From: Fen-1258 sp947085815
GTDB lineage: Bacteria > Bacteroidota > Ignavibacteria > Ignavibacteriales > Melioribacteraceae
DNA length: 64,000 nt
NCBI GenBank assembly: GCA_947085815.1
Contig: CAMTXU010000018.1
Span: 34,286 to 98,285, forward strand
Reading direction: 5' to 3'
Positions 40,989-49,544 of this stretch are shown piece by piece. Made by a program: the position numbers and the translations under genes. Under the pieces are notes generated by a model. The model worked only from the letters and a program-made list of their open reading frames with translations. It was not told where the DNA came from and searched no databases. How positions within the stretch are numbered: the stretch's first letter is position 1; every line of letters begins with the position of its first letter.

Positions 40989-42023
40989 ATGAAACGGACA
41001 GCTCTTGTTGTATTCTTTCTCCTTTTTTCGCTCACATCGGTTTATTCTCAAACGGTAATAGGCAAATACGCCGGAGAGTTTCTGGCATTAGGTGTAGGCG
41101 GCCGCGCACTCTCTATGGGAAATGCTCAAGTGGCAATAGCTAATGATGTAACTTCCGGGTATTGGAATCCGGCGGGACTTGCGCGCATGAATTATCCTCA
41201 AGTTGCTCTGATGCATGAGGAACACTTTGGAAATCTAGTTAATTACAATTACGCCGCCGTTGCAATCCCTTACGGAAATGATATGAGTTTTGGTGTCAGC
41301 ATGACGCGATCGAGCATTGATGGAATTCCGGATACACGTAACGCTCTCTATGATGCCAACGGTGACGGCATACTTGATCTTCGCACCGGTGATCGTCTCG
41401 ACTATACAAAAATTTCGGAGTTCAGCAATTCCGATTGGGCTTTCTATTTGACTTTCGCCAAGCGTCAATCGGACAATTTTTATTGGGGCGCAAATGTTAA
41501 AATTATCAGAAGAGATCTTGCAGAGTATGGTGCAACGGGAATCGGGTTTGATCTGGGTGCGGTGTATATGCCCATGGAAAATTTATATCTCGGCGCAAAC
41601 ATTCAAGATGTAACTACAACACTTGTTGCTTGGAGTACTGGCCGCAACGAATTGATTTCTCCTACCGTAAAAATTGGTGCGGCTTATGCAATGAAGTTTC
41701 TCGGCGGATCAATTATGCCTGCTCTTGATTTCGATTTGAGATTTGAAAATAGAAAATCGGCTTCTACGTTTGCTGTCGGTCCAATTAGTTTTGACGCACA
41801 TGCCGGATTTGAGTATAAATTTAAAAATACTTTTGCCGTGCGTGCGGGGTATAACGATGTTAAACAGTTTACATTAGGCGCGGGAATATTTTTACCAAAG
41901 TTGCAAATAGATTATTCCTTCGCACGGTTTAGTCAATCCGAAACCGAGCGATTACCGGATTCACACCGCATCTCATTAATACTGACTCTTGAACAACCCA
42001 AATTTATGCGTGACGGAATGTAA
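40989..42023 (+). CDS. PorV/PorQ-family outer-membrane protein
   Basis: 344 residues from ATG 40989 (MKRTALVVFFLLFSLTSVYS, signal peptide); the frame is open further upstream, but aaggaag sits just before this ATG. The mature part begins with YAGEFLALGVGGRALSMGNA and NDVTSGYWNPAGLARM, the hallmark of PorV/PorQ (UPF0164) beta-barrels, and ends with barrel strands (IDYSFARF, HRISLIL). PorV takes part in the type IX secretion system by shuttling cargo with C-terminal sorting tails, of which two are encoded in this window; Ignavibacteria carry many paralogues, so a direct secretion role is not assured. Confidence 0.85.
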   Translation: MKRTALVVFFLLFSLTSVYSQTVIGKYAGEFLALGVGGRALSMGNAQVAIANDVTSGYWNPAGLARMNYPQVALMHEEHFGNLVNYNYAAVAIPYGNDMSFGVSMTRSSIDGIPDTRNALYDANGDGILDLRTGDRLDYTKISEFSNSDWAFYLTFAKRQSDNFYWGANVKIIRRDLAEYGATGIGFDLGAVYMPMENLYLGANIQDVTTTLVAWSTGRNELISPTVKIGAAYAMKFLGGSIMPALDFDLRFENRKSASTFAVGPISFDAHAGFEYKFKNTFAVRAGYNDVKQFTLGAGIFLPKLQIDYSFARFSQSETERLPDSHRISLILTLEQPKFMRDGM

Positions 42024-42261
42024 TTATATGTAGACGAGACACGTCCCGTCTCATTTATCTTATGTTCGCAAACATCCGGAACAAGTTTGTCACGCAAGCT
42101 GGGAACCGGGTACAGATACATTAAAGCCGGGAACCGATCTCGTAGGAAAAATATAATTAATGAATGGAACACAGGTAAAACGGATTAAGCAAATTCGCAC
42201 GGATTTAATTCGTGCAAATTCGTTTTGCATACCCGTCCAGCAGGCGGGTCTGTGTTCATTC

Positions 42262-42807
42262 GTGTTCTATCTTACGCTGATTATATTATCAGCATTTCTC
42301 AATAACTGCTCAAGCGGATTGTCATCCATTTATTCTGCCGATTATCCTCTCTCAAACGAAATTGCAAAATTAAGATTTACACAGCTTACGGTAAAAATTC
42401 CGCAAGGATGGTTTGCCGCTGAAGAAAATGAAAACAATTTATTTGATCTATGGCTTGTGAAGTCGGATTACTCCGCCACATTAAATTTTATGGCAATGAA
42501 TATTGATTCTGTTACGATGAAAGATATCCAAGCCTATGAAATCAACGGTGTGTTAAAATTCAGCCAACTCTTCAGAAAAGCGAAATACGGCAAAGCGGTA
42601 AAAGAATTTGCTAATCAAGAAATTTTTGAAATCAACAAAAAACAATTTGCGGCTTATGAATATATTGACGACTCCAAACGCGCTGTCCGGGTTGTGGTAT
42701 TCAATTCAGGTAATAAGTATTACGAAGTTTCAGCCATCCCATTTAAAAACCAAAACCCGCTAGAACTGTACAAGATTCAGAATTCGGTGTTAAATTCTAT
42801 AAATTAA
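42262..42807 (+). CDS. Putative lipoprotein of unknown function
   Basis: 181 residues when started at GTG 42262, which gives a short lipoprotein signal (MFYLTLIILSAFLNNC) with lipobox LNNC; the frame extends to ATG 42160, but that stretch includes repeat-like DNA (cgcacggatttaattcgtgc). After the lipid cysteine the protein is soluble (LRFTQLTVKIPQGWFAAEEN, FANQEIFEINKKQFAAYEY). No family recognised. It may share a transcript with the ECF sigma operon 170 bases downstream, but a palindrome at 42852-42880 lies between. Confidence 0.65.
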   Translation: MFYLTLIILSAFLNNCSSGLSSIYSADYPLSNEIAKLRFTQLTVKIPQGWFAAEENENNLFDLWLVKSDYSATLNFMAMNIDSVTMKDIQAYEINGVLKFSQLFRKAKYGKAVKEFANQEIFEINKKQFAAYEYIDDSKRAVRVVVFNSGNKYYEVSAIPFKNQNPLELYKIQNSVLNSIN

Positions 42808-42851
42808 CATTAGTTGCATTATTGTTCTGTTTTCGCAATCTGAAGCACAGA

Positions 42852-42880
42852 GTCATTCCCGCATGCATTTAGCGGAATCC
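42852..42880. repeat. Solo GTCATTCCCGC-type palindrome
   Basis: gtcattcccgc...gcggaatcc (42852-42880), a slightly decayed member of the palindrome family that also flanks the GIY-YIG elements. It lies between the lipoprotein and sigma-factor genes. Confidence 0.6.
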
Positions 42881-42976
42881 ATACTAAAAGAAATAGAACA
42901 AAAAATTGCATAAAACGAGAAACAGCAGGCAACATTCCTCCATTTGAAGCATCTTTAATTATAAGAAAACACGGTT

Positions 42977-43504
42977 TTGAGCGATTCCACAAAAAATATC
43001 GTTGAGTTTTCGCTGATATACAACCAGCATAAAACAAAGATCTATAACTACGCTAGGAAAATGCTCAGCGATAAGGTGAACTGTGAGGATATTGTTCAAA
43101 ATGTTTTTGTAAAGCTTTTTCAAAATTTAGATCAGATAAAAAACAGAGAACGGATTGATGTGTGGCTTTATACAGCAACACGAAATGAAATATACTCTTT
43201 CTTCCGGACCAAAAGTTCACATGTTGATCAGTTTGGTGTTCTGGATACAGATGATCTCGAAATAGATTCTTCAATTAAACTTGATGAGGAATTTGAGCTT
43301 CAGGAAATGAAAGAAATGATAATGAAAGAACTTGATAAACTTTCGGTTGAACAGCGTGATGTTTTCCTTCTTAAAGAATATGGCGGTCTTACATACAAAG
43401 AAATTGCGGAGATCATGAAAATTGACGAGGAACTTGTAAAAAGCAGATTATTCAAAGTGCGTCAAAAATTAATTTACCAACTTTCAAAAGTTGTCGGCTA
43501 TTAG
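42977..43504 (+). CDS. ECF-type RNA polymerase sigma factor
   Basis: 175 residues starting at TTG 42977 (SDSTKNIVEFSLIYNQHK); no ATG is available in a sensible place and no strong ribosome-binding site is seen. Region sigma-2 is YARKMLSDKVNCEDIVQNVF and VKLFQNLDQIKNRERIDVWL; region sigma-4 is LSVEQRDVFLLKEYGGLTYK and EIAEIMKIDEELVKSRLFKV. It heads a run of co-directional genes (TPR protein, anti-sigma-like membrane protein, TonB proteins) and probably controls surface or envelope functions in response to the third gene's product. Confidence 0.88.
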   Translation: MSDSTKNIVEFSLIYNQHKTKIYNYARKMLSDKVNCEDIVQNVFVKLFQNLDQIKNRERIDVWLYTATRNEIYSFFRTKSSHVDQFGVLDTDDLEIDSSIKLDEEFELQEMKEMIMKELDKLSVEQRDVFLLKEYGGLTYKEIAEIMKIDEELVKSRLFKVRQKLIYQLSKVVGY

Positions 43505-43515
43505 GGGGAGATCAT

Positions 43516-44805
43516 ATGAAAAAGAAAATCACTATAATTAAAATATTCAGCGCAATATTCTTTCTTCTATGGTTATCGGTAAATTATGCTCAACCCGAAA
43601 TTAAGCAGGCAAGTGATAGCACGCTAACACTTTGTAAAAAATTTTATAACGAAGGATTATACAAAGAAGCAGTTGATGTTTACAAGAATACCGTATTTGA
43701 AAAACTTTCAGCCGAAGAATTGTTCTATGTTGGTTTATCATACAATAATTTGCGTGCAATCTTAAAAGCATCTCAATATTTCAGAGGGGCTGTGGATTTG
43801 AAGCCGGATCAGAACGGTTACAGATTACAATTAGCGCGTGTACTTAATCAACTTGGAAAAACAAACGATGCTATTTCGAACTATAATGTTATAACTCAGA
43901 GTGATACCACCAATGTAACAGCATTATTTGAACGCGGATTGATCCAGTTTGACAAACGAGATTATAACACATCTATTCGGATGTTTACTAAACTGGTGGA
44001 ATTAAACGATGCGGACTTTCTTAGCAATTACTATTTGGGATATTCAAAGCTGCTGACACCAAATCCGCTTCTTGCCGAACAGGCAACAGCACATTTAAAA
44101 CATGCCGTAGCGCTAAATCCGGAATATCTTCCGGCTGTCACTTTACTCGCTTCAAATCAATTTGGACTTCAAAAATATTACGAAGCCAATGCCTTATACA
44201 ACATAGCCCGCAAACTTAGACCGGAAAATGCCGACTTGACTTACAAATCCGGTTTGTGCAATGAACGGTTAAAGTTTTACCGTGAAGCTGCAAATCTATA
44301 TTCTAAAGCGGCTTCGTTAGATTCTACAGACGCAGATTATTTTGATCATCTTGGGTTTGTCTACTTTAACATGAGCATGTATGATTCAGCTGCGGCGGCG
44401 TATAAAATTGCGGCGGGCTTGGATAATAGCCCGATCTACTATGTGAATCTCGGATTTACATACGCGAGAATGGATTCAATCAAAAAATCTATTGCATCAT
44501 TTCAAAGAGCTCTGCAGTTAATGCCACTTGATAAAATCGGAAATATCTACAATCAAATTGGGGCAGTTTATTACTCAAAACAAAATATGAAAGAAGCCAA
44601 AGCCGCTTATGAAAAATGTCTGGTCTATAATCCCGGCAACATTGACGCGCAATTTTATATAGCCATGATTAATGAAAAAATATTGGATTGGCGCAGCGCT
44701 TCTCTCGCTTACAAAAAGGTAATTGAACTTGCCGGAGACGATTCAACTCAAACAGAAAGAAAAAATTATTCTCAAAAAAAAATAAAAGAATTAAAACGAA
44801 AGTGA
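43516..44805 (+). CDS. TPR-repeat periplasmic/envelope protein
   Basis: 429 residues with an N-terminal signal peptide (IIKIFSAIFFLLWLSVNYAQ) and at least eight tetratricopeptide units, for example AEELFYVGLSYNNLRAILKA, ALFERGLIQFDKRDYNTSIR, ADYFDHLGFVYFNMSMYDSA and DAQFYIAMINEKILDWRSAS. TPR arrays hold protein complexes together; with a sigma factor before it and TonB-type genes after it, this may be a sensor or scaffold at the envelope. A strong gggggag ribosome-binding site lies before ATG 43516. Confidence 0.82.
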   Translation: MKKKITIIKIFSAIFFLLWLSVNYAQPEIKQASDSTLTLCKKFYNEGLYKEAVDVYKNTVFEKLSAEELFYVGLSYNNLRAILKASQYFRGAVDLKPDQNGYRLQLARVLNQLGKTNDAISNYNVITQSDTTNVTALFERGLIQFDKRDYNTSIRMFTKLVELNDADFLSNYYLGYSKLLTPNPLLAEQATAHLKHAVALNPEYLPAVTLLASNQFGLQKYYEANALYNIARKLRPENADLTYKSGLCNERLKFYREAANLYSKAASLDSTDADYFDHLGFVYFNMSMYDSAAAAYKIAAGLDNSPIYYVNLGFTYARMDSIKKSIASFQRALQLMPLDKIGNIYNQIGAVYYSKQNMKEAKAAYEKCLVYNPGNIDAQFYIAMINEKILDWRSASLAYKKVIELAGDDSTQTERKNYSQKKIKELKRK

Positions 44806-44812
44806 GTTAGCC

Positions 44813-45286
44813 ATGAGCACAAATGAAATTATTAGAATGATAGATCTATATTTTGACGGTGGACTTGAGAAGGGGAAAGAACCGGTTATGTTCACACTGC
44901 TTTCACAAGACGGTGAAGCCCGTGAATATTTTAAGAGCTCGAACGCGTTGAAGGCGGGAATAATAAACACGATGGAAGAGTTTCCCTCCAAGCTGGATGA
45001 AAAAATTCTCCGCTCAGTTGGTAGTATCAATGAGAAACCAAAAATCCTTTTTATGAATAAAAAAGTTTTCTCTACAATTACTTATTCAGTTGCAGTAATA
45101 CTTCTGATCTTGACAATTTTTTTCTATTCAAAGTCGGAAGAGTATAAAGTTCAGTTTGCGGACTTAACGCGCGAAGTCCAAAAACAGAACGACAAGCTCG
45201 AACTTATTATGAACGCATTACCGCAAGTAGATGTCTCGGGCAGTTATTACAGAACAAAACAAATAATAGTTAGACCTAATAGTTGA
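44813..45286 (+). CDS. Anti-sigma-like single-span membrane protein
   Basis: 157 residues: a soluble N-terminal half (MSTNEIIRMIDLYFDGGLEK, then SQDGEAREYFKSSNALKAGI), one transmembrane helix (STITYSVAVILLILTIFFYS, near 86-105), and a periplasmic coiled-coil-like tail (VQFADLTREVQKQNDKLELI). The layout is that of a membrane anti-sigma factor, and it is encoded two genes after an ECF sigma factor; it lacks the zinc-binding HxxxCxxC motif of classical ZAS domains, so the call is by architecture and position only. Confidence 0.6.
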   Translation: MSTNEIIRMIDLYFDGGLEKGKEPVMFTLLSQDGEAREYFKSSNALKAGIINTMEEFPSKLDEKILRSVGSINEKPKILFMNKKVFSTITYSVAVILLILTIFFYSKSEEYKVQFADLTREVQKQNDKLELIMNALPQVDVSGSYYRTKQIIVRPNS

Positions 45287-45293
45287 GGATAAA

Positions 45294-46364
45294 ATGAAAA
45301 CTAAAATTTTATTATTAATAATCTTTATTTCTTTTGCAGGCATCCATGCCCAACAAAAAGCCAAACTGCAAAAAGCCGATGAATCCGGATTTATAGAAGT
45401 AGATAAAATGCCGGAACTGATTTCTCAATTGAATCCGGAGTATCCCAAATTGGCAAAACTCGCGGGAATTCATGGAACAGTTTATCTAAAACTGTTGATT
45501 GACGAGAAGGGAAATGTTGCAAAAGCAAAAATTGAGCAAGGAGCACAAGAACTATTAGACAACTCTGTTATACAAGCTGCAAACAAAGCAAAATTCTCTC
45601 CGGCGATGTTAAATAATAAGCCGGTTAAGGTTTGGGTAATTTTACCGGTTGCTTTTAAGCTTGGTGTTGATAAGCAAGATACTAGATTAAATGTTTCCGG
45701 CGAAGATCCCGATCCAAACGCAATGGTACCGTATGAAAAAGGACAGGAAATGATCGAAGCTGCAAAACCTAATTATCCTGAAATTGCCAAAAGTGCCGGA
45801 ATTACTGGGAAGGTTTTTATAAAGGTTCTAGTTGATAAAGAAGGGATGCCTAAAAAAGCTATGGTCATTAAGAGCGAAAATGAAATTTTTAATCAATCCG
45901 CAATTGATGCAGCGATGAAATCAAAATTTTCTCCGGCAATACAAGAAGGGAAACCGGTTGCTGTTTGGATTGTACTGCCGTATAAGTTTGCACTTGATGG
46001 CGAAAAGAAAGATGATCCAAAGAAAGGTGAGGTAAAGCAATTTGATACTGCTGAACTTGCTAAAGATGATTACAATGCAAACATTTACATGTATGAAAAC
46101 AAAGAAAATAGAGAAGGCATTGGTGCTCCTAAAGGAATGACATTCGAAAAAATGGATAGTCAAATTTCTTTTGGTGATGAATCTGCACTATATAAGATGT
46201 CGAGTGAAAAGAAAAGCAGTTATATTTTCATAGCGAGGAAGAAAGCAAGCGTATATAAATTTACAGCACCAACGATTGAGAAAATTCAAAGATATGTTGA
46301 TGATTTAGAACTAATCGAGAAAGTCAAAAAATATGAAAATGAAATAAAGAGAAAAGATCAATAA
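45294..46364 (+). CDS. Exported protein with two TonB C-terminal-type domains
   Basis: 356 residues with a signal peptide (KTKILLLIIFISFAGIHAQ). Two copies of the TonB_C fold follow: about 35-120 (PEYPKLAKLAGIHGTVYLKL to KFSPAMLNNKPVKVWVILP) and about 145-235 (PNYPEIAKSAGITGKVFIKV to KFSPAIQEGKPVAVWIVLP). The last 120 residues are charged and unlike TonB. There is no N-terminal membrane anchor or proline-rich arm, so it is not a standard energy transducer. The duplicated domain may contact outer-membrane receptors or peptidoglycan. Ends before a strong terminator at 46394. Confidence 0.8.
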   Translation: MKTKILLLIIFISFAGIHAQQKAKLQKADESGFIEVDKMPELISQLNPEYPKLAKLAGIHGTVYLKLLIDEKGNVAKAKIEQGAQELLDNSVIQAANKAKFSPAMLNNKPVKVWVILPVAFKLGVDKQDTRLNVSGEDPDPNAMVPYEKGQEMIEAAKPNYPEIAKSAGITGKVFIKVLVDKEGMPKKAMVIKSENEIFNQSAIDAAMKSKFSPAIQEGKPVAVWIVLPYKFALDGEKKDDPKKGEVKQFDTAELAKDDYNANIYMYENKENREGIGAPKGMTFEKMDSQISFGDESALYKMSSEKKSSYIFIARKKASVYKFTAPTIEKIQRYVDDLELIEKVKKYENEIKRKDQ

Positions 46365-46393
46365 ATGTTATTGTTATTATGAAGACCTGAAAC

Positions 46394-46416
46394 GCGGGCT
46401 TCGGTCCGCTTTTTTT
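46394..46416 (+). terminator. Intrinsic terminator with UUCG tetraloop
   Basis: gcgggc (46394-46399), ttcg loop, gtccgc (46404-46409), then a run of seven T. Stem of six pairs including one G-U. It ends the sigma-factor operon 30 bases after the TonB-like gene. Confidence 0.88.
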
Positions 46417-46508
46417 ATACTCTGAGTATGAAGATCTGTTTTGCAATTGCTAATCTGTCGCATCGTCTCTAACTTTGTTTTGAAATTTATTGAGAGACAG
46501 TCCCATAA

Positions 46509-47198
46509 TTGAATTCCGAAAATCGAAATAATGTTTACGGCGCCTTCGAGCTAAAGAGAATCTATAATAAAAATTATTTATACGGCGTTGTTGCCGCACT
46601 CATACTGCATCTGCTAATATTAGTCCCGTTTATTTTGATATCGCTGGAAGAAGAAAATAATTCAGCGGTAAAAGTTAAAATTCTCAAGTACGCAGAACTT
46701 GGCCCGCCGCCCTCAATTATTCGTGATTTGCCTCCGGCAGAAAAAATTGTGGCGGAAAAACCAAATTTTGGTACACCCATCGCAGCAAAGAAAGGGGAAG
46801 CGATTAGTGAGTTTGAGGTCCCGAAAGATTCATCACCAACTACGGGAGAAATTAAAATTGAATCTGAGAAAGAAGAAGTAAAAAAAGAAATTATTGATGA
46901 GACATTTTATGTAGCAGTTGATATGATGCCCGAACCGAGTGGGGGAATTGAAGCGATTCAGAAAAAAGTAGTTTATCCACCGGAAGCGCAAAGAGATAAA
47001 ATTGAAGGCAAAGTGATAGTGAAAGCTTTTATAGACGAAGCTGGATCTGTTAGAAGAGCAGAGATTGTGAAGGGCATTGGAAGCGGCTGTGATGAAGCTG
47101 CAATAGCCGCAGTAAGAAGTACCAGATTTCGTCCGGGTAAAATGAATGGGAAAGTAGTTAGAGTGCAGCTGACAATCGTTCTGGCGTTTAGACTATAG
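46509..47198 (+). CDS. Energy transducer TonB
   Basis: 229 residues, start at TTG 46509 (NSENRNNVYGAFELKRIYNK), with no convincing ribosome-binding site. One N-terminal membrane helix (YGVVAALILHLLILVPFILI, near 26-45) with the conserved His, a long Pro/Lys/Glu-rich periplasmic arm (PPSIIRDLPPAEKIVAEKPN) and a C-terminal TonB_C domain (VVYPPEAQRDKIEGKVIVKA to VQLTIVLAFRL). TonB couples the proton-motive force through ExbBD to outer-membrane receptors; such a receptor is encoded convergently at 47556-49382. ExbBD genes are not in the window. Confidence 0.85.
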   Translation: MNSENRNNVYGAFELKRIYNKNYLYGVVAALILHLLILVPFILISLEEENNSAVKVKILKYAELGPPPSIIRDLPPAEKIVAEKPNFGTPIAAKKGEAISEFEVPKDSSPTTGEIKIESEKEEVKKEIIDETFYVAVDMMPEPSGGIEAIQKKVVYPPEAQRDKIEGKVIVKAFIDEAGSVRRAEIVKGIGSGCDEAAIAAVRSTRFRPGKMNGKVVRVQLTIVLAFRL

Positions 47199-47555
47199 TA
47201 AACACACTGGAAAACAGTAGCACGCAGATAACGCTGATAAGACAGACTTGCCTGCTGCAAGCACAGGTTTGCACAGATTTAATCTCTTCGGGTTGAATTC
47301 CCCGCCGCTTGCGGCGTCATTCCCGCAAGTTTTTAGCGGGAATCTATTTGTGGATGCCCGATAAAAGCATTCGGCATGACAAGATACCTTCCTGCTTGGG
47401 GCGAGGAGGTTCATTCCACGAAAATCTCCCACAAATCTGCGTCCTCTCTGTTCTTTTGCATACATTATTGTGTTTTTTAGATTCCGTGTAAAAGCACCAC
47501 GGAATGACAGATGAATTAGTTGTCATGCCGGACTTGTTCCGGCATCCATTATTGT
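47199..47555. repeat. Intergenic cluster of four alternating palindromes
   Basis: 357 bases between convergent tonB and receptor genes, without a gene. It holds four palindromes of one family in alternating orientation: gtcattcccgc... (47316-47345), tggatgcccga...ggcatgac (47351-47380), agattccgtg...ggaatgac (47479-47508) and gtcatgccgg...ggcatcca (47522-47548). Each has gtcat/atgac at one end and tcta/tcca-like at the other. Confidence 0.7.
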
Positions 47556-49382
47556 TTAACGAATAGAATATTTCATTCCCGCGCTTATCCATCTGCCCGG
47601 TAATTCCACACCTGAAAAATCGGAATATTTCCGGTCGAATATGTTTGTCGCTCTTATAGATATTTCAAAAGTGCCGATTTTCCTTTGCAGTTGAGTGTCG
47701 ATAGTGAATTGTGAAGCTAGATTAACTCTATCTTGAAAACGGAAAGACCAGTTCTGTAATATTTCGAAAGGAAGATCATTAGTTATGCTGGCAATAAGCT
47801 GATGTCTCAAGTGATCGAGCAAATACTTAGACTCGAAGTTGCTCGCCGATCTATCGGCGGTAAGGTATGCGTAGCTTAATTCAATCTGCTTGATGGCTGA
47901 ATTTCCAAACCAACCTACTGTGTTAAGTGAGACGCTAATTTCAGCGCCGTAAGTTTTCATGCTTGTAACATTTTCAACCTTCCATGGCGATAAATTATTC
48001 GCACGTACCCAATCGATCAAATTCTTTCCATTCTTCAAAAAAACGCTTACATCAGTACGAACAATATTTTGTTGGAAAGAAAATCCAACTTCATAGTTTA
48101 TCGTTTCTTCGTAGGTTAAATCGGGATTGCCGATGTTAGCCGGACTCTTATAATACAAATCGGTGAATGTCGGCATCCGGAATGCTTTACCGACAGATGC
48201 AAAGACTTTTGCGTTTTCGTTTAATCGATAGGAGATATCAAGACCGGGCCAAAGTTTCCAGCCGATGCCTGAATAGTTGTAAATAAAAAAACCTACTGAT
48301 GATGTAAAATTCTCCAGCTGTTCAAAAACTTGCTCAGCAAAAAATCCTCCTTTTATACGAGAGTGTTCTCCAAGATTCGAGCTTGTTATTTCATCTTTGC
48401 CTAATTCTCCGCCGAAAGAAGTTGTTCCAAATTTTGTTTTTAATGATGATTGGACCTCAGCTCCGTAAGAATTTGTCTGGTGTATGTTCCTGTTCCAGTC
48501 AGGTTTGTTATGATCTAAGAAAAAATCGTCATCATTTCTGCGCCAAGAAATTTTCGGCGACATTAGCAGATCGCCTAAAGCAAATTCAACAGACCCATTT
48601 AAATATTTTGTTGTAGTATGTTCCCATTGATTAGGGAAAAGATTACTGTAAAAACTGTTAGCCCCGAATTTTTTATCGTTGTATCCGAAGAACAAATTTA
48701 CGTTAAACGGTTCGGTGCTAAAATTTTGTTGGAGAGAAAAATTAGTAATATCAAAATCTGTGTTGAAGCGGTAGCCGTCCGATTTTTTCTTTGTGAAGGA
48801 GATATTATTACGGGTAATACCAATTGGATAACTTGCCTCGATTCCGGTTTCGTAAAGATTGTGCTCACCTCCGAGAACTGAGAGCGATAAAAAAGGAGAG
48901 TTCGATTTTTTTGTAATGATATTTATAGCGCCGCTGAACGCATTTGGACCAAAAATTCTGGAACCCTGTCCTTTAAGAATTTCAATCCGCTCAACATTAT
49001 CAAGTGAAACCGGAATATTTAAATTATGATGCGCTGTTTGGGGATCGCTCATTTTCATTCCGTTGAGGAGAATAAGGGTTTGCTCAAAAGTACCGCCGCG
49101 AATGGCAACATCACCTTGCACTCCTTCAGCGCCCCGGGATTTTAGATCTACTCCGCCGATATACTTCAAAACATCCTGAATATTGTTTACCGGAAAACTT
49201 CTAATTCTCAGTTCATCCAATAATACAACGCTTCTTGCGAGACTAGAAAATGTTAGCGGAACTCTTCCCGCCGAGACAGTCATTTCGCTCATTTTATATT
49301 CCGGCAAATTTTGCGCGGTAACTGTTTGGATGGTTAATATGGTTAATAAAGAAAATGCGGCAAGTAAAAAAAATCTATTCAT
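47556..49382 (-). CDS. TonB-dependent outer-membrane receptor (BtuB-like)
   Basis: 608 residues with a signal peptide (MNRFFLLAAFSLLTILTIQT...). The plug domain runs to about 165: VVLLDELRIRSFPVNNIQDV, DVAIRGGTFEQTLILLNGMK and VERIEILKGQGSRIFGPNAF are standard plug motifs; the rest is a 22-strand-type barrel ending in ARNIFDRKYSDF and SAGMKYSIR. It is small for the family, in the size class of vitamin B12 and some metal-chelate receptors. I see no cobalamin riboswitch upstream; instead a 108-bp inverted-repeat element is found there. Ligand unknown. Confidence 0.87.
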   Translation of the reverse strand: MNRFFLLAAFSLLTILTIQTVTAQNLPEYKMSEMTVSAGRVPLTFSSLARSVVLLDELRIRSFPVNNIQDVLKYIGGVDLKSRGAEGVQGDVAIRGGTFEQTLILLNGMKMSDPQTAHHNLNIPVSLDNVERIEILKGQGSRIFGPNAFSGAINIITKKSNSPFLSLSVLGGEHNLYETGIEASYPIGITRNNISFTKKKSDGYRFNTDFDITNFSLQQNFSTEPFNVNLFFGYNDKKFGANSFYSNLFPNQWEHTTTKYLNGSVEFALGDLLMSPKISWRRNDDDFFLDHNKPDWNRNIHQTNSYGAEVQSSLKTKFGTTSFGGELGKDEITSSNLGEHSRIKGGFFAEQVFEQLENFTSSVGFFIYNYSGIGWKLWPGLDISYRLNENAKVFASVGKAFRMPTFTDLYYKSPANIGNPDLTYEETINYEVGFSFQQNIVRTDVSVFLKNGKNLIDWVRANNLSPWKVENVTSMKTYGAEISVSLNTVGWFGNSAIKQIELSYAYLTADRSASNFESKYLLDHLRHQLIASITNDLPFEILQNWSFRFQDRVNLASQFTIDTQLQRKIGTFEISIRATNIFDRKYSDFSGVELPGRWISAGMKYSIR

Positions 49383-49413
49383 AATTGTTAAGCCTTTGGG
49401 TGATTATAAAAAA

Positions 49414-49521
49414 GAGGTTGTCTCAAAAGTAATTATTCAAATAAATAATCTGCGAAAATCTGCTTTATCTGCGTCATCAGTGGGCTATTCTATTATAAAA
49501 CATTACTTTTGAGACAACCTC
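49414..49521. mobile_element. 108-bp MITE-like inverted-repeat element
   Basis: gaggttgtctcaaaagtaa (49414-49432) and its exact reverse complement ttacttttgagacaacctc (49503-49521) are 19-base perfect terminal repeats around 70 bases with no gene. The interior includes the aatctgc/ttatctgcg motif also seen near 7600. It lies between rseP and the TonB-dependent receptor, 32 bases upstream of the receptor start. Confidence 0.7.
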
Positions 49522-49544
49522 AAGTTAAAAATATTTTCTTTTTC

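Noticed and set aside
42160..42261. 34-residue N-terminal extension of the lipoprotein from ATG 42160
   Set aside because: It would bury the lipoprotein signal and is encoded by inverted-repeat DNA (cgcacggat...ttcgtgc).
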